A stretch of DNA of 64,000 nt, from positions 1 to 64,000 of the forward strand of contig NZ_WJQT01000003.1 in the NCBI RefSeq assembly GCF_009659375.1, written 5' to 3'. Source of the stretch: Fundicoccus ignavus. Lineage in GTDB: Bacteria > Bacillota > Bacilli > Lactobacillales > Aerococcaceae. Of this stretch, positions 8,897 to 17,921 are shown one piece after another. The translations under genes and the position numbers were made by a program. Each line of letters begins with the position of its first letter. The first letter of the stretch is position 1. The notes below the pieces were generated by a model. That model had not been told where the DNA came from and ran no database searches. It was given only the letters and a program-made list of their open reading frames with translations.

Positions 8897-10240
8897 TTAT
8901 TTAAGCGTTGTTTCCTCTCCATGTTTAACAAATAATACGCTGATGAATGAAACAATAAAACATATGAGCGCAAAAACAAACAATAAGGCATCAGTTTTGA
9001 AAAAATCTTGCAAGAAACCATAAAAAATCGGACTGACAATGGAAGCAGAAAATGAAAACATATAATAATAGCCAGTAAAAGTGCCAATACTACTTAGGGT
9101 TGCGAATTCCAGTACCATTGGTAATGAATTGATATTAATAAATGCCCAAAAGAAACCGGCAATGATTAATAAAAATTGGAGTAACATCTGACTAGGTTTA
9201 GCAATTATCAATACAAAAATAATGATAAAACCTATCAAACCAATGAGAATTGTACGTTTGCGGCCGAACTTGTGCCCGATTCTTCCTGCTGGTACAGCAA
9301 ATAATAAGAAAGCTAAAGAAAATCCAGCTAACATCATGGTAGCTTGTCCACCAGAAATGCCGTAAGTATTGGTTGCAAACAAAGTAAAAAAGGTTTCAAT
9401 TGCATTATTACCCATAAACCAAGCAAAAATAGCAATCAGAAGGGCAGCCAAGCTTTTTTGTTGTTGGCTCGGTAAATCTAGAAAAGCTGTCAGACTAGTG
9501 CGTTGTTTAACAGTTGATTCAGTATTAAAATTCTCATCCACCAAGGCGGAATATTCTTCAGTAAATTGTTGTTGTGACAGACGAGCCCAGCGATTGGCTA
9601 AGGAATTTCGGATGGGTATTCCATGAGTTTCTTTATAGAGTAGAGAGTCAGGGTCACGTACAAATAGGAATAATAAAATAAGGGCAAGCAGCATAATAAT
9701 TGAAGCCATAAAAAAGGCATAGAATTTATCTTCGGTTAAATCTGATAAAACGCCACCATAATAAAAGGCGATAATCGAGCCAACACCTCCCATTAAATTA
9801 ATAATACCGTTAGCTTCGCTTCTTAAAGGTGAGGGCACAACATCTGGCATAATTGAAACAACCGGACTTCGCCAAAGTGCCATAATGAAGTTAAAAGAGA
9901 CAATAACCAACATGAATTGCCATAAAACTGTTTGTAAAGGCACGAGAGTGAACAACAATGCACAAATTGGGAGTCCTAAAGCAATCCAAGGCAAACGGCG
10001 GCCAAATCTCGAATGAGTATTATCACTCCAAGTACCAATTAATGGTTGCAAAATAACACCAAAGAAGTTATCGATTGTCATGATGGTTCCAATAAGCGTA
10101 CGACTTAAAGAAAAGCGCTCATCAAGAATGAGCGGTACTTGAGCGTTATAAACTGCCCAAGCTAAGCTAGATGCTAAAAAGCCAAACCCGATAAAAATAA
10201 TTTGCCAATAATTCAAGCGTAGTTTTGTTTGTATTTCCAT
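8897..10240 (-). CDS. MFS transporter, sugar (SLC45/GPH-like) type
   Basis: A 447-residue integral membrane protein with about twelve hydrophobic segments and the first-loop motif GTWSDNTHSRFGRRLPW, typical of sugar:cation symporter-like MFS proteins. A second conserved loop GRIGHKFGRKR lies near residue 310. The start at 10240 follows a GGAGGTGGG site; the longer frame to 10324 has no such site and adds an atypical extension. It reads towards the maltodextrin operon and could import a related sugar, but no substrate can be read from sequence. Confidence 0.85.
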   Translation of the reverse strand: MEIQTKLRLNYWQIIFIGFGFLASSLAWAVYNAQVPLILDERFSLSRTLIGTIMTIDNFFGVILQPLIGTWSDNTHSRFGRRLPWIALGLPICALLFTLVPLQTVLWQFMLVIVSFNFIMALWRSPVVSIMPDVVPSPLRSEANGIINLMGGVGSIIAFYYGGVLSDLTEDKFYAFFMASIIMLLALILLFLFVRDPDSLLYKETHGIPIRNSLANRWARLSQQQFTEEYSALVDENFNTESTVKQRTSLTAFLDLPSQQQKSLAALLIAIFAWFMGNNAIETFFTLFATNTYGISGGQATMMLAGFSLAFLLFAVPAGRIGHKFGRKRTILIGLIGFIIIFVLIIAKPSQMLLQFLLIIAGFFWAFININSLPMVLEFATLSSIGTFTGYYYMFSFSASIVSPIFYGFLQDFFKTDALLFVFALICFIVSFISVLFVKHGEETTLK

Positions 10241-10289
10241 AACCCACCTCCACAAATGATTGTTATATCCGAAGTTAACGATTCCAAGG

Positions 10290-10322
10290 TAAAAGATTAG
10301 CCTCGAAATAATCGAGGCTATC
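10290..10322 (-). terminator. Terminator of the HesB-like gene
   Basis: Arms TAGCCTCG and CGAGGCTA enclose a short loop directly after the minus-strand gene end, followed on that strand by a short T-rich stretch. It could allow some read-through into the transporter gene. Confidence 0.65.
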
Positions 10323-10330
10323 AATACGTG

Positions 10331-10678
10331 TTATTTAGAAGCGACAGTTTCATTAGGTAATACTTTCAGTGATAAATTTAAATTTAGGAAACCACGTTCG
10401 CTTTTTAAAACAAATGAATGACGATCTGAGCTATAGTCAATGACGTTGTGTGCGTCCAAGTAAATCATTGCCCAGCCTTGAGCTTTTACTTGACCTAAGT
10501 TTGTGTCGATAATTGTGTCATAAGGGTCATTGTTATCATTAGCGATTAACCTAAAGACTCCCGAATTTGCACATGCACAAACTTCAGTTCCGGCATCATA
10601 AAATAGACTTAATTGGTTCACTGCATGGCGTTCAGATAAGGCAGAGACTGCTGCTTCAGTAAATGTTAATTCCATCAT
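10331..10678 (-). CDS. HesB/IscA-like iron-sulfur cluster biosynthesis family protein
   Basis: A 115-residue soluble protein of the Fe-S biosynthesis (HesB-like) superfamily found singly in Lactobacillales. It keeps a cysteine pair in VCACANSG near residue 35 but lacks the C-terminal CG.C motif of true IscA scaffolds, so a scaffold role is not assured. AAAGGAG lies five bases before the ATG at 10678; an ATG at 10675 is equally possible, while a GTG at 10684 overlaps the binding site. It has its own terminator. Confidence 0.75.
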   Translation of the reverse strand: MMELTFTEAAVSALSERHAVNQLSLFYDAGTEVCACANSGVFRLIANDNNDPYDTIIDTNLGQVKAQGWAMIYLDAHNVIDYSSDRHSFVLKSERGFLNLNLSLKVLPNETVASK

Positions 10679-10743
10679 AATCACTCCTTTATATTCAGTT
10701 CAATTGTACACGAAAATTAGACATCCAGCTACTAATTAGAATA

Positions 10744-10981
10744 AAAAAAACTCGGACTTAGTCCGACGACTTTAAATTATGTTTAGCAGTATAAATTGAT
10801 TATATCGATTTACTTTTGTTGGAATACTCAACGTAGTTCAGCGATTTGTTTGCTAAAGCGGTACCGATACAGTTAAGGGACAATCGATCGCTACTAATAG
10901 AATCGCTTGCTCTGCCTATCAATAAAGAAAGTGGAGTATAAAGCTTGGTAAATCAATATAAAAATTATAATCCTTTATACT
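10744..10981 (-). repeat. Dispersed long-hairpin repeat, inverted, internally deleted
   Basis: Read on the minus strand, this copy starts with the AAAGGATTATAATTTTTATA-like left end and ends with CTAAGTCCGAG, the right-end inverted repeat. The stretch TTTCAAAGCC..TGACGT of full copies is missing. The CTCGGAC/GTCCGA hairpin at 10751-10768 may also act as a terminator for the HesB-like gene region. No gene lies in this gap. Confidence 0.75.
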
Positions 10982-11012
10982 AAAAAAAAGAGCTGACACA
11001 AGGTCAACTCTT
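10982..11012 (-). terminator. Terminator of the purine permease gene
   Basis: On the minus strand, arms GAGTTGAC and GTCAGCTC enclose a five-base loop and are followed by eight T. Confidence 0.85.
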
Positions 11013-11020
11013 AAATAAGT

Positions 11021-12472
11021 TTAAATAAAGGCCATTACAACATAGTTTAAGATGAATAATACAATTGATACCCAAATTAAAGGATGTACTTCTTTAGCTT
11101 CACCTTTAAATGTTTTAACAATACCGTAAGTGATAAAACCAGCAGCGATACCGTTAGAGATAGAGTAAGCTAAGCCCATAAAAATTGAAGCAAAGAATGC
11201 TGGAACAGCTTCAGAGAAATCAGTCCAGTTGACGTCATTCAATGAACCAACCATAAGAATACCAACGATGATTAATGCTGGCGCAGTAGCTTCAGTTGGA
11301 ACAATTCCAATAATTGGTGATAAGAACATTGCTAATAAGAAACAGATAGATGTAACAACCGATGTCATACCAGTACGTCCACCAGCACCAATACCAGCAG
11401 CAGATTCAACGAATGTTGTAACGTTTGAAGTACCGAATAATGAGCCAACTAATGTACCAATTGAATCACCGAATAATGCTTTATCCATTTTAGAACTGAA
11501 ACCATTACTGTTTTCAACAGCTTTTTCATCTTCTTCAGAGAAGATACCAGTACGACGACCAGTTCCAATAAATGTTCCGATTGTATCGAAGATATCAGAT
11601 AGACTGAATGAGAAAATCGTAATTAGAACGATTGGCAACTTAGTTAAGTCAGAGAATAATGATGGTAAACCAGCTGGTGTAAAGATAACTAAGAACGTTT
11701 CACCTAAATCATCAAATGCGCTAGCTAATGAATTATCAACTAAGTTCACGCTTGAAAGATCAACTAAGCCCATTGGAATAGCTAGAACTGTTGTTGCAAT
11801 AATACCGATTAAAATCGCACCTTGAACGTTGCGTAACATTAAGATGATTGTAATTACTAAACCGATTAATGCTAATAAAACTCCAGGTTCAGTAAAGTTT
11901 ACTAATGCTGGCAGAGCACCACTGTTCGCAACAACTGAATCAATTGCACCTTCAAACGCTGTTGGGTCACCACCATTAATTGAAAGGATGTTATAACCAT
12001 CAATTGTGAAGTTTAATAAACCAGCATTTTTAATTCCGATATAACCAATAAAAATCCCAATACCTGCTGAAATTGCATGTTGTAAAGCTTCTGGAATCGC
12101 AACAATTAACATTTTACGAACTTTTGTGACTGTGATCAGGATATTAACAACACCACAGATGAAAACCATTGATAAAGCTTCTTGCCAAGTAAAGCCTAAT
12201 GAGAAGACTACTGTATAAGTAAAGAATGCATTTAATCCCATACCTGGTGCAACAGCGTAAGGTACGTTAGCGAACAAACCTAAAATTAATGTAGCAATTG
12301 CCGATGAAAAGATAGTAGCTAGGAAAACAGCTTGGCTAGGCATACCTGACAAAGCCAATAACGATGGGTTTACAAAAATAATATAAGACATCGCAAGGAA
12401 GGTTGTAATCCCCGCTGTAATTTCTGTACTAACTTTAGTACCGTTCTCTCTTAACTTAAAAAACTTATCCAC
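11021..12472 (-). CDS. pbuG: NCS2-family purine (guanine/hypoxanthine) permease
   Basis: A 483-residue membrane transporter with about 12-14 segments. The motifs AMSYIIFVNPSLL near residue 29, VAPGMGLNAFFTYTVV near residue 74 and TTFVESAAGIGAGGRTG place it in the PbuG/PbuO (AzgA-like) branch of nucleobase permeases rather than the xanthine/uracil branch. An AGGAGG site precedes the start. The leader is short and shows no recognisable purine riboswitch. PbuG and PbuO types cannot be told apart here, so the symbol is provisional. Confidence 0.88.
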   Translation of the reverse strand: MDKFFKLRENGTKVSTEITAGITTFLAMSYIIFVNPSLLALSGMPSQAVFLATIFSSAIATLILGLFANVPYAVAPGMGLNAFFTYTVVFSLGFTWQEALSMVFICGVVNILITVTKVRKMLIVAIPEALQHAISAGIGIFIGYIGIKNAGLLNFTIDGYNILSINGGDPTAFEGAIDSVVANSGALPALVNFTEPGVLLALIGLVITIILMLRNVQGAILIGIIATTVLAIPMGLVDLSSVNLVDNSLASAFDDLGETFLVIFTPAGLPSLFSDLTKLPIVLITIFSFSLSDIFDTIGTFIGTGRRTGIFSEEDEKAVENSNGFSSKMDKALFGDSIGTLVGSLFGTSNVTTFVESAAGIGAGGRTGMTSVVTSICFLLAMFLSPIIGIVPTEATAPALIIVGILMVGSLNDVNWTDFSEAVPAFFASIFMGLAYSISNGIAAGFITYGIVKTFKGEAKEVHPLIWVSIVLFILNYVVMAFI

Positions 12473-12682
12473 AAAAAATCCTCCTAAAAAATATATCTAT
12501 ATAATTACGAAACTGAGTATAGCATATAAAAAAAGATAAAAAACAAAAAATGTTAACAATTGATATTTTGAAAAAGTTAACGTTCGTGTTTGCAGGAGAG
12601 GTGTCGTCGGGACGGTAAAAATGAGAGTTTAAGCAGAATGTGGTATAATGAAGAATGGTAAAGAGAGGAAGGAGGGCGCACG

Positions 12683-13417
12683 ATGGAAGCCTTTGTAAAT
12701 AATGATTTAAAGGAAGCTTTTGTGATTGGAGATATCCATGGAATGCACACGTCATTAGAGGAAATGCTAAAAAACTGGAAACCAGATTCTCAACAATTAA
12801 TTTTTGTTGGAGATTATGTTGATCGAGGTCCGAATTCGGCAGAAACTTTGAATTTAGTTCGACAATTACAATTAGAACATGGTGCAATCTGCCTGCGTGG
12901 TAACCACGAAGAGATGTTTCTAGCGTTTCTCCATAATCCTATTAGTAATTGGGCGTCTTACGCGCGTAATGGCGGGATGGAAACCGTCGCACAGTTACTC
13001 GGTGAGAATAAGCAGACGATTAGTCAGTATTCACGTATAAAATTATCGCGTTTACTTCATGAACAACACCCATGGTTGGAAGAATGGCTGAGTGAATTGC
13101 CTTATTTCGTAGAGTTTGGTGAGTTTGTTGTTGTTCACGCTGGGTTAGATTTAACGCTGCAAGATTGGCGTAATACAAGTTCCCATGATATGGTATGGAT
13201 TCGTCAAAATTTCCATGAAATGGCGAATAAAACAGGCAAAATAATAATTTTTGGGCATACACCGACGATGAATTTACATCATGATTGGAATGCAACGGGG
13301 ATTTGGCATAAAGATAATAAATTAGGAATTGATGGTGGTGCCGTTTACGGCGGAAGTTTATTAGCTTTGGAAATCGACCATCATCAAGTTAAAAAAGTAT
13401 ATCAGGTTAAAGTTTAA
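12683..13417 (+). CDS. Metallophosphoesterase, PrpE-like Ser/Thr phosphatase or diadenosine tetraphosphatase
   Basis: A 244-residue soluble enzyme with all metal-binding blocks of the calcineurin-like family in order: GDIHGMH near residue 17, GDYVDRGPNS near residue 47, RGNHEEMF near residue 72, VVHAGL near residue 150 and FGHTP near residue 189. Such proteins hydrolyse phosphoproteins or Ap4A. GGAAGGAGGG precedes the ATG. It lies 10 bases before the tex gene and probably shares its transcript. Confidence 0.88.
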   Translation: MEAFVNNDLKEAFVIGDIHGMHTSLEEMLKNWKPDSQQLIFVGDYVDRGPNSAETLNLVRQLQLEHGAICLRGNHEEMFLAFLHNPISNWASYARNGGMETVAQLLGENKQTISQYSRIKLSRLLHEQHPWLEEWLSELPYFVEFGEFVVVHAGLDLTLQDWRNTSSHDMVWIRQNFHEMANKTGKIIIFGHTPTMNLHHDWNATGIWHKDNKLGIDGGAVYGGSLLALEIDHHQVKKVYQVKV

Positions 13418-13427
13418 GGAGATAGAT

Positions 13428-15617
13428 ATGACAGAAGTATCAGAACACAAACAATTAGTCGCGCAATTAAGTCGTGAAGTACAAGTAAAACCAACTCAAG
13501 TAGAAGCAGTGTTGAATTTATTAACAGAGGGTAACACAATTCCTTTTATTGCTCGTTATCGTAAGGAAGTAACGGGTTCATTAGATGAGGTACAAATTCA
13601 TGATATTGAACAACGTTACCAATATATGATGAATTTGAAGCAACGTAAGGAAGAAGTGACGCGTTTAATTGCTGAACAGGAAAAGCTAACAGATGAACTT
13701 TCAGAGCAAATTGAACAAGCACTGACTTTACAACAGATTGAAGATATCTATCGTCCATTTAAACAAAAACGTCGTACTAAAGCGATGATTGCTCAAGAGA
13801 ATGGTTTAAGTCCATTAGCAGAATGGCTAAAGGATTCTTCTGCATCAAATCAAGAACCTTTAGTAAAAGCAACAGAATTTATTAATGAACAAGTTGAGAC
13901 GGCAGAAGCGGCCCTGGCAGGTGCTCATGAAATTATTGCTCAGGAAGTCTCAGATAATGCTACTTACCGTGAATTTATTCGTAAATACTCACGTTATAAC
14001 GCATTGTTAACAACAAAAGTTAAAGATGAAGCGTTGGATGAAACGAAAGTTTACCAAATGTATTATGACTATTCAGAAGCGATTAATAAGTTACCAGAAC
14101 ACCGAATTTTAGCAATTAACCGTGCTGAAAAAGAAGGTGTGCTAAATGTAAAATTAGTGGTTGATGAAGCACCGGTTATTCGTTACATGGCACAAAGAAC
14201 GCTTGTTGATAATTTACCAACTGCGAAGCGTGAGTTAGTACAATTAGCAATTGAAGACAGTTATAAACGTTTCATTGGCCCAGCAATTGAAAGAGAACTT
14301 AGAAATGAAGCGACTGAGCGTGCTGATAAACAAGCGATTCAGGTTTTTGGAGATAACTTACGTCATTTATTACTACAAGCCCCTTTAAAAGGTCGTGTAG
14401 TATTAGGATTAGACCCTGCTTATCGTACTGGATGTAAACTAGCGGTGATTAATGAAACAGGACGTGTTCTAGATAAAGGTGTAATTTACCCACATAAACC
14501 CGCTAAAGCTGATCAAAGAGCAGCTGCTAAACCAGCTTTAAAAGCAATGATAGAGAAACATCAAGTAGATGTCATTGCGATTGGGAATGGTACAGCGAGC
14601 CGTGAGTCTGAACAATTTGTCAGTGATGTTGTTCAAACACTGGATCGAAAAGTTCAATTTGTGGTTGTCAATGAGGCGGGAGCATCTGTTTATAGTGCGA
14701 GTGAAATTGCTCGTCAAGAATTCCCCGATTACCAAGTAGAAGAGCGTAGTGCCGTGAGTATTGCCCGTCGTCTACAAGATCCACTAGCTGAATTAATAAA
14801 AATTGATCCGAAGTCAATGGGTGTCGGTCAATACCAACACGACGTTGCACAGAATATGTTGACGGATGAGCTAGACTTTGTGGTTAATATAACTGTAAAC
14901 CAAGTAGGAGTGGATATTAATACGGCTAGTGTACCTTTACTTCAACATGTTTCTGGTTTAACTAAAACGACCGCTAAGAATATTATTAGCTTAAGAGATG
15001 AAATTGGTCGTTTTGATACTCGTTCGCAAATTAAAGACGTGAAAAGATTAGGACCAAAAACTTTCGAACAAGCAGTTGGATTCTTAAGAATTTTAGGTGG
15101 GGAAAATCCGTTAGACCAAACAAGTATTCACCCAGAAAGTTACAAAATAGCAAAAGAGATTTTAAAAGTAGCAGATGTTTCTTTAAATGAATTAGGGAGC
15201 GAAACAGCGAATACGAAACTAAAAGCCTTAAAACATCAAGAGTTATTAACAACTTTTGCTGACTTAGGGGAAGCAACTTTAAAAGATATTATTGATGGCT
15301 TAATGCATCCAACTGCAGATGTACGTGATGGTCATGATGCGCCTATTTTAAGAGAAGATGTTTTAAGCATGGACGACCTACACGAAGGCTTACAACTTCA
15401 AGGTGTCGTGCGTAATGTTGTCGATTTTGGTGCCTTTGTCGATATTGGTGTTAAAGAAGATGGCTTAATTCATATTTCTAAATTATCGAAAAAATTTATC
15501 AAACATCCATCTGAAGCAGTTTCAGTAGGAGACATTGTAGAAGTTGAAGTAATTTCAGTAGATAAAGCCAAAAGTCGAATCGGTTTAAAACGACTATTTG
15601 CAAATAAAAAGAAATAA
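13428..15617 (+). CDS. tex: Tex-family RNA-binding transcription accessory protein
   Basis: A full-length 729-residue Tex/YhgF protein. The N-terminal Tex region (IPFIARYRKEVTGSLDEVQ) is followed by the YqgF/RNase H-like domain (GLDPAYRTGCKLAV near residue 327), helix-hairpin-helix repeats (LKHVSG-type region LLQHVSGLTKTTAKNI), and a C-terminal S1 domain (GVVRNVVDFGAFVDIGVKEDGL near 660). Tex binds nucleic acid and affects transcription and stress tolerance in other bacteria. GGAGATAG lies before the start. Confidence 0.95.
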   Translation: MTEVSEHKQLVAQLSREVQVKPTQVEAVLNLLTEGNTIPFIARYRKEVTGSLDEVQIHDIEQRYQYMMNLKQRKEEVTRLIAEQEKLTDELSEQIEQALTLQQIEDIYRPFKQKRRTKAMIAQENGLSPLAEWLKDSSASNQEPLVKATEFINEQVETAEAALAGAHEIIAQEVSDNATYREFIRKYSRYNALLTTKVKDEALDETKVYQMYYDYSEAINKLPEHRILAINRAEKEGVLNVKLVVDEAPVIRYMAQRTLVDNLPTAKRELVQLAIEDSYKRFIGPAIERELRNEATERADKQAIQVFGDNLRHLLLQAPLKGRVVLGLDPAYRTGCKLAVINETGRVLDKGVIYPHKPAKADQRAAAKPALKAMIEKHQVDVIAIGNGTASRESEQFVSDVVQTLDRKVQFVVVNEAGASVYSASEIARQEFPDYQVEERSAVSIARRLQDPLAELIKIDPKSMGVGQYQHDVAQNMLTDELDFVVNITVNQVGVDINTASVPLLQHVSGLTKTTAKNIISLRDEIGRFDTRSQIKDVKRLGPKTFEQAVGFLRILGGENPLDQTSIHPESYKIAKEILKVADVSLNELGSETANTKLKALKHQELLTTFADLGEATLKDIIDGLMHPTADVRDGHDAPILREDVLSMDDLHEGLQLQGVVRNVVDFGAFVDIGVKEDGLIHISKLSKKFIKHPSEAVSVGDIVEVEVISVDKAKSRIGLKRLFANKKK

Positions 15618-15647
15618 CATTCAATGGTTAATTAATTAAGAATTGCG

Positions 15648-15690
15648 TCTGATATGAAATTTGTTTAGCAAATTTCATATCAGATTTCTA
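15648..15690 (+). terminator. Terminator behind tex
   Basis: A perfect 16-base stem with arms TCTGATATGAAATTTG and CAAATTTCATATCAGA and a five-base loop, followed by a modest T-rich tract. Confidence 0.8.
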
Positions 15691-15723
15691 ATTTATATTG
15701 TCATATATTGACTTAAAATCCAT

Positions 15724-15753
15724 TTGACAAAACACGCTTACATGTCATACAAT
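15724..15753 (+). promoter_or_regulatory. Promoter of the tRNA-Leu gene
   Basis: TTGACA (15724-15729) and TACAAT (15748-15753) are 18 bases apart, ending 18 bases before the tRNA. Confidence 0.75.
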
Positions 15754-15771
15754 TAGTCTATTGTTAAATTA

Positions 15772-15854
15772 GCGGTCGTGGCGGAATGGCAGACGCGCCA
15801 GCTTGAGGGGCTGGTGGGCATTAGCTCGTGGAAGTTCGAGTCTTCTCGGCCGCA
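15772..15854 (+). tRNA. tRNA-Leu (anticodon GAG)
   Basis: The acceptor arms GCGGTCG and CGGCCGC pair fully, with discriminator A. The anticodon stem CCAGC/GCTGG encloses TTGAGGG, giving anticodon GAG for CUU/CUC codons. A long variable arm and the T-loop GTTCGAG are present, as in class II leucine tRNAs. CCA is not encoded. The flanks show no integrase or attachment duplication. Confidence 0.96.
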
Positions 15855-15880
15855 TTTTGATTCATATTTTGTGAAAATAA

Positions 15881-15934
15881 AACTTTTCTTTGATCTGAAC
15901 GATAAGAGCTCAGTGAAGAGGGAAGTTTTTTTAT
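15881..15934 (+). terminator. Possible terminator behind tRNA-Leu
   Basis: AACTTTTCTT pairs loosely with AAGAGGGAAGTT and is followed by seven T. The stem is imperfect and the loop long, so this is a weak call. Confidence 0.4.
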
Positions 15935-16036
15935 TTCAGATTTTCTTAAAAAACTTAAGAAATTAGTTTCTTGTAAATAGTTTTAAAATTAGCTAGACTA
16001 ATATAGTAGAAATAACAAATGAATGGTGGTGAATAA

Positions 16037-17293
16037 GTGAAAATTAATAGAATTTTTTTAGTTTTAGCCTTATTCGTTAGTGTAGGTGCAATAAGACCTA
16101 CAAAAGAAGCACATGCTAATACGATTTATCAAGCGCGTTTCAGAGATAAAACACAACGACTTATGGAAGACGTTAAACAGGAAGAGTCGATAGAGGACGT
16201 AGAAGCGAGTTCACAGGAAAGTTTAAAAGAAGAAGTCATGCCTGATAGTGAAACGCTAGAAGCTAATCAAGCAGAACAACAAATTAATGATTTTGTTAAA
16301 GCATTAGGCGAATTAGAAAATTTAAACTATTATCAAATATCGTATACTTTAACGGATGTACCGAAAAATGAAGTCATTTCTAAAGGGAAACTAGTAGGGA
16401 ATCAAGAAGAGGGCGATTTATTAGGAACACTTAGTTACTTCTTCCCTGAAGCTTCTCCTAGTCAATATGATTTTGAGTTTATCAGCTACCGACATTTCGA
16501 CTTAGCTTATGTTAAAATGTTTAAACTGTTAAATTCGATGGCTTTTTTTAATCAGCCATATTTTGCAGTGGATGTCCATCAACAAGTTGAAGAGTTAACG
16601 GATACGTTTGTTTCAATCGATAGTTCAGAGTTGAATCGTATCAATTTAAGCAGAGATCCTTACCAATCCTTAGTTTTATTACCAGACTTGAATCGTTTGA
16701 GTCGCATTTCAGCGGACAAACTTTACAAAATTAATGACATGTATTTATTGTCGTTAGAGCGATTAGAAATACCTGAATATTTATTTAGAACAAGTAATAA
16801 CTTTGGGATGGCATTTCAATTAGGAATGGAAATTGATTCGTCAGGTGAAAATGAAGCTTACGCAGATTGGCAAGTTTCGACTGATCATCGCTTTGAGTTA
16901 ACTGATAAAGGTAATAGCTTGAATTTCGGTGTGACAGTTAATTCAGAAATTACAGATTTATTATTACCACAAGCACCGGAAGGTGTTGAACGCTATGTTG
17001 AAAACTTCTCTAAAGTCTTAAACATGGATAGTAATGTTATGTTGGACAAGTTAACTAAAGTGAATATTGTGTATAATCCAACCACACAAACGTATCGAGT
17101 TAGTTTAGTGGGAATTGTCGAGAATATTGAATTCAATCTATTTAGTCATGAAGCGGCTGGTTTAGAAACAACCGAATATCGTTTAGATTATGAAATTAAA
17201 CCAATTATTCATAAGATTCCACAGTTAGATGAAATCAATAAACTAACGGCTGCAGAAGCTGATTATTTACTAGAAGAATTATTAAATCCTTAA
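16037..17293 (+). CDS. Secreted protein of unknown function
   Basis: The GTG start follows GGTGGTG by five bases. Residues 1-27 form a signal peptide with a likely cut after AHA; there is no lipobox cysteine or LPXTG. Residues 35-75 are acidic and low complexity (repeated E/S/Q), a typical linker. The remaining 340 residues are beta-rich, with no domain I recognise. It is a single-gene transcript with its own terminator. A surface or cell-envelope role is inferred only from the export signal. Confidence 0.75.
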   Translation: MKINRIFLVLALFVSVGAIRPTKEAHANTIYQARFRDKTQRLMEDVKQEESIEDVEASSQESLKEEVMPDSETLEANQAEQQINDFVKALGELENLNYYQISYTLTDVPKNEVISKGKLVGNQEEGDLLGTLSYFFPEASPSQYDFEFISYRHFDLAYVKMFKLLNSMAFFNQPYFAVDVHQQVEELTDTFVSIDSSELNRINLSRDPYQSLVLLPDLNRLSRISADKLYKINDMYLLSLERLEIPEYLFRTSNNFGMAFQLGMEIDSSGENEAYADWQVSTDHRFELTDKGNSLNFGVTVNSEITDLLLPQAPEGVERYVENFSKVLNMDSNVMLDKLTKVNIVYNPTTQTYRVSLVGIVENIEFNLFSHEAAGLETTEYRLDYEIKPIIHKIPQLDEINKLTAAEADYLLEELLNP

Positions 17294-17297
17294 AGCG

Positions 17298-17341
17298 AAA
17301 ATCGCCTGACTATGATATTTCATAGCTAGGCGATTTTTTTA
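17298..17341 (+). terminator. Terminator of the secreted-protein gene
   Basis: Arms AAATCGCCT and AGGCGATTT with an inner CTATG/CATAG stem are followed by a run of T. The dispersed repeat begins directly after it. Confidence 0.88.
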
Positions 17342-17342
17342 T

Positions 17343-17470
17343 TAGGGTTTAATAGTTTTATGTTTATTTAACGTGCTTTATACTTCGCTCAGCATATTGT
17401 TATTCTTATGCGGTGGTTGCTTTTATAGTTTCATTGGTGATCGTGTCGTTCGTGACTATCACGCTAATTT
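17343..17470 (+). repeat. Dispersed long-hairpin repeat, left arm
   Basis: This is the left arm of the dispersed family: AGGGTTTAATAGTTTTATGT, then ACTTCGCTCAGCATATTGTT and a GCGGTGGTTGC core. Similarity fades after about 17430, and no right arm follows; instead a separate inverted-repeat module and a tandem palindrome array come next. The whole gap 17294-18079 contains only such repeats. Confidence 0.7.
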
Positions 17471-17565
17471 AGTTCAAACGGATAAGAAGCTATAATGAAT
17501 CTTCAAGGTGTATTGTTAAGAAAATTTACTTTCATTATTTGCTCAATAAAATTGAAGAGCAAAAG

Positions 17566-17650
17566 TAGTGTCGTCCTGTATGCCGACACGATTTAACCGA
17601 CTTGTGGATCTAATATAAACATCGTGGACTATAGGACAAGACACCGCCTG
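17566..17650. repeat. Inverted-repeat module shared with 59298-59386
   Basis: The segment begins GTGTCGTCCTGTAT and ends CTATAGGACAAGACACC, near-complementary ends, with an internal GTGTCG...CGACAC hairpin at the left. A diverged copy with the same order of elements lies at 59298-59386. Both copies sit between a left arm of the dispersed repeat and a tandem palindrome array. Confidence 0.7.
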
Positions 17651-17664
17651 GGTTTCTTATTTTA

Positions 17665-17887
17665 ATCGTGTTCCAGTTTTTGGAACTGAGACATGATTCC
17701 GTGATTTTTAGAAATGATCGTGTTCGAGTTCTCCAAACTGAGACACGACTCGTTCGCTATCATGTTCCAGTTTTTGGAACTGAGACGTGATTCCGTGATT
17801 TTTAGAAATGATCGTGTTCGAGTTCTCCAAACCGAGACACGACTCGTTCGTTATCATGTTCCAGTTTTTGGAACTGAGACACGACTT
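17665..17887. repeat. Tandem array of palindromic units (alternating 52- and 42-base units)
   Basis: Five contiguous units begin at 17665, 17717, 17759, 17811 and 17853. Two types alternate: 52-base units starting ATCGTGTTCCAGTTTTTGGA and 42-base units starting ATCGTGTTCGAGTTCTCCAA, giving a 94-base higher-order period. Each unit can fold on itself (CGTGT..ACACG outside, AGTT..AACT inside). There are no unique spacers. Confidence 0.88.
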
Positions 17888-17921
17888 GTGGTAGTTCAAC
17901 AAAAAGTCACAATCTGCTTCC

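Noticed and set aside
12473-12682. Purine riboswitch before the purine permease
   Set aside because: I found no conserved core or paired P1 stem; only a short A+T-rich leader is present.
12465-12887. Minus-strand 140-codon frame over the permease leader and phosphatase start
   Set aside because: It overlaps the strongly supported metallophosphatase gene and has no homology-like features.
15772-16036. Integrated element at tRNA-Leu
   Set aside because: No integrase, no duplicated tRNA end, and ordinary genes on both sides.
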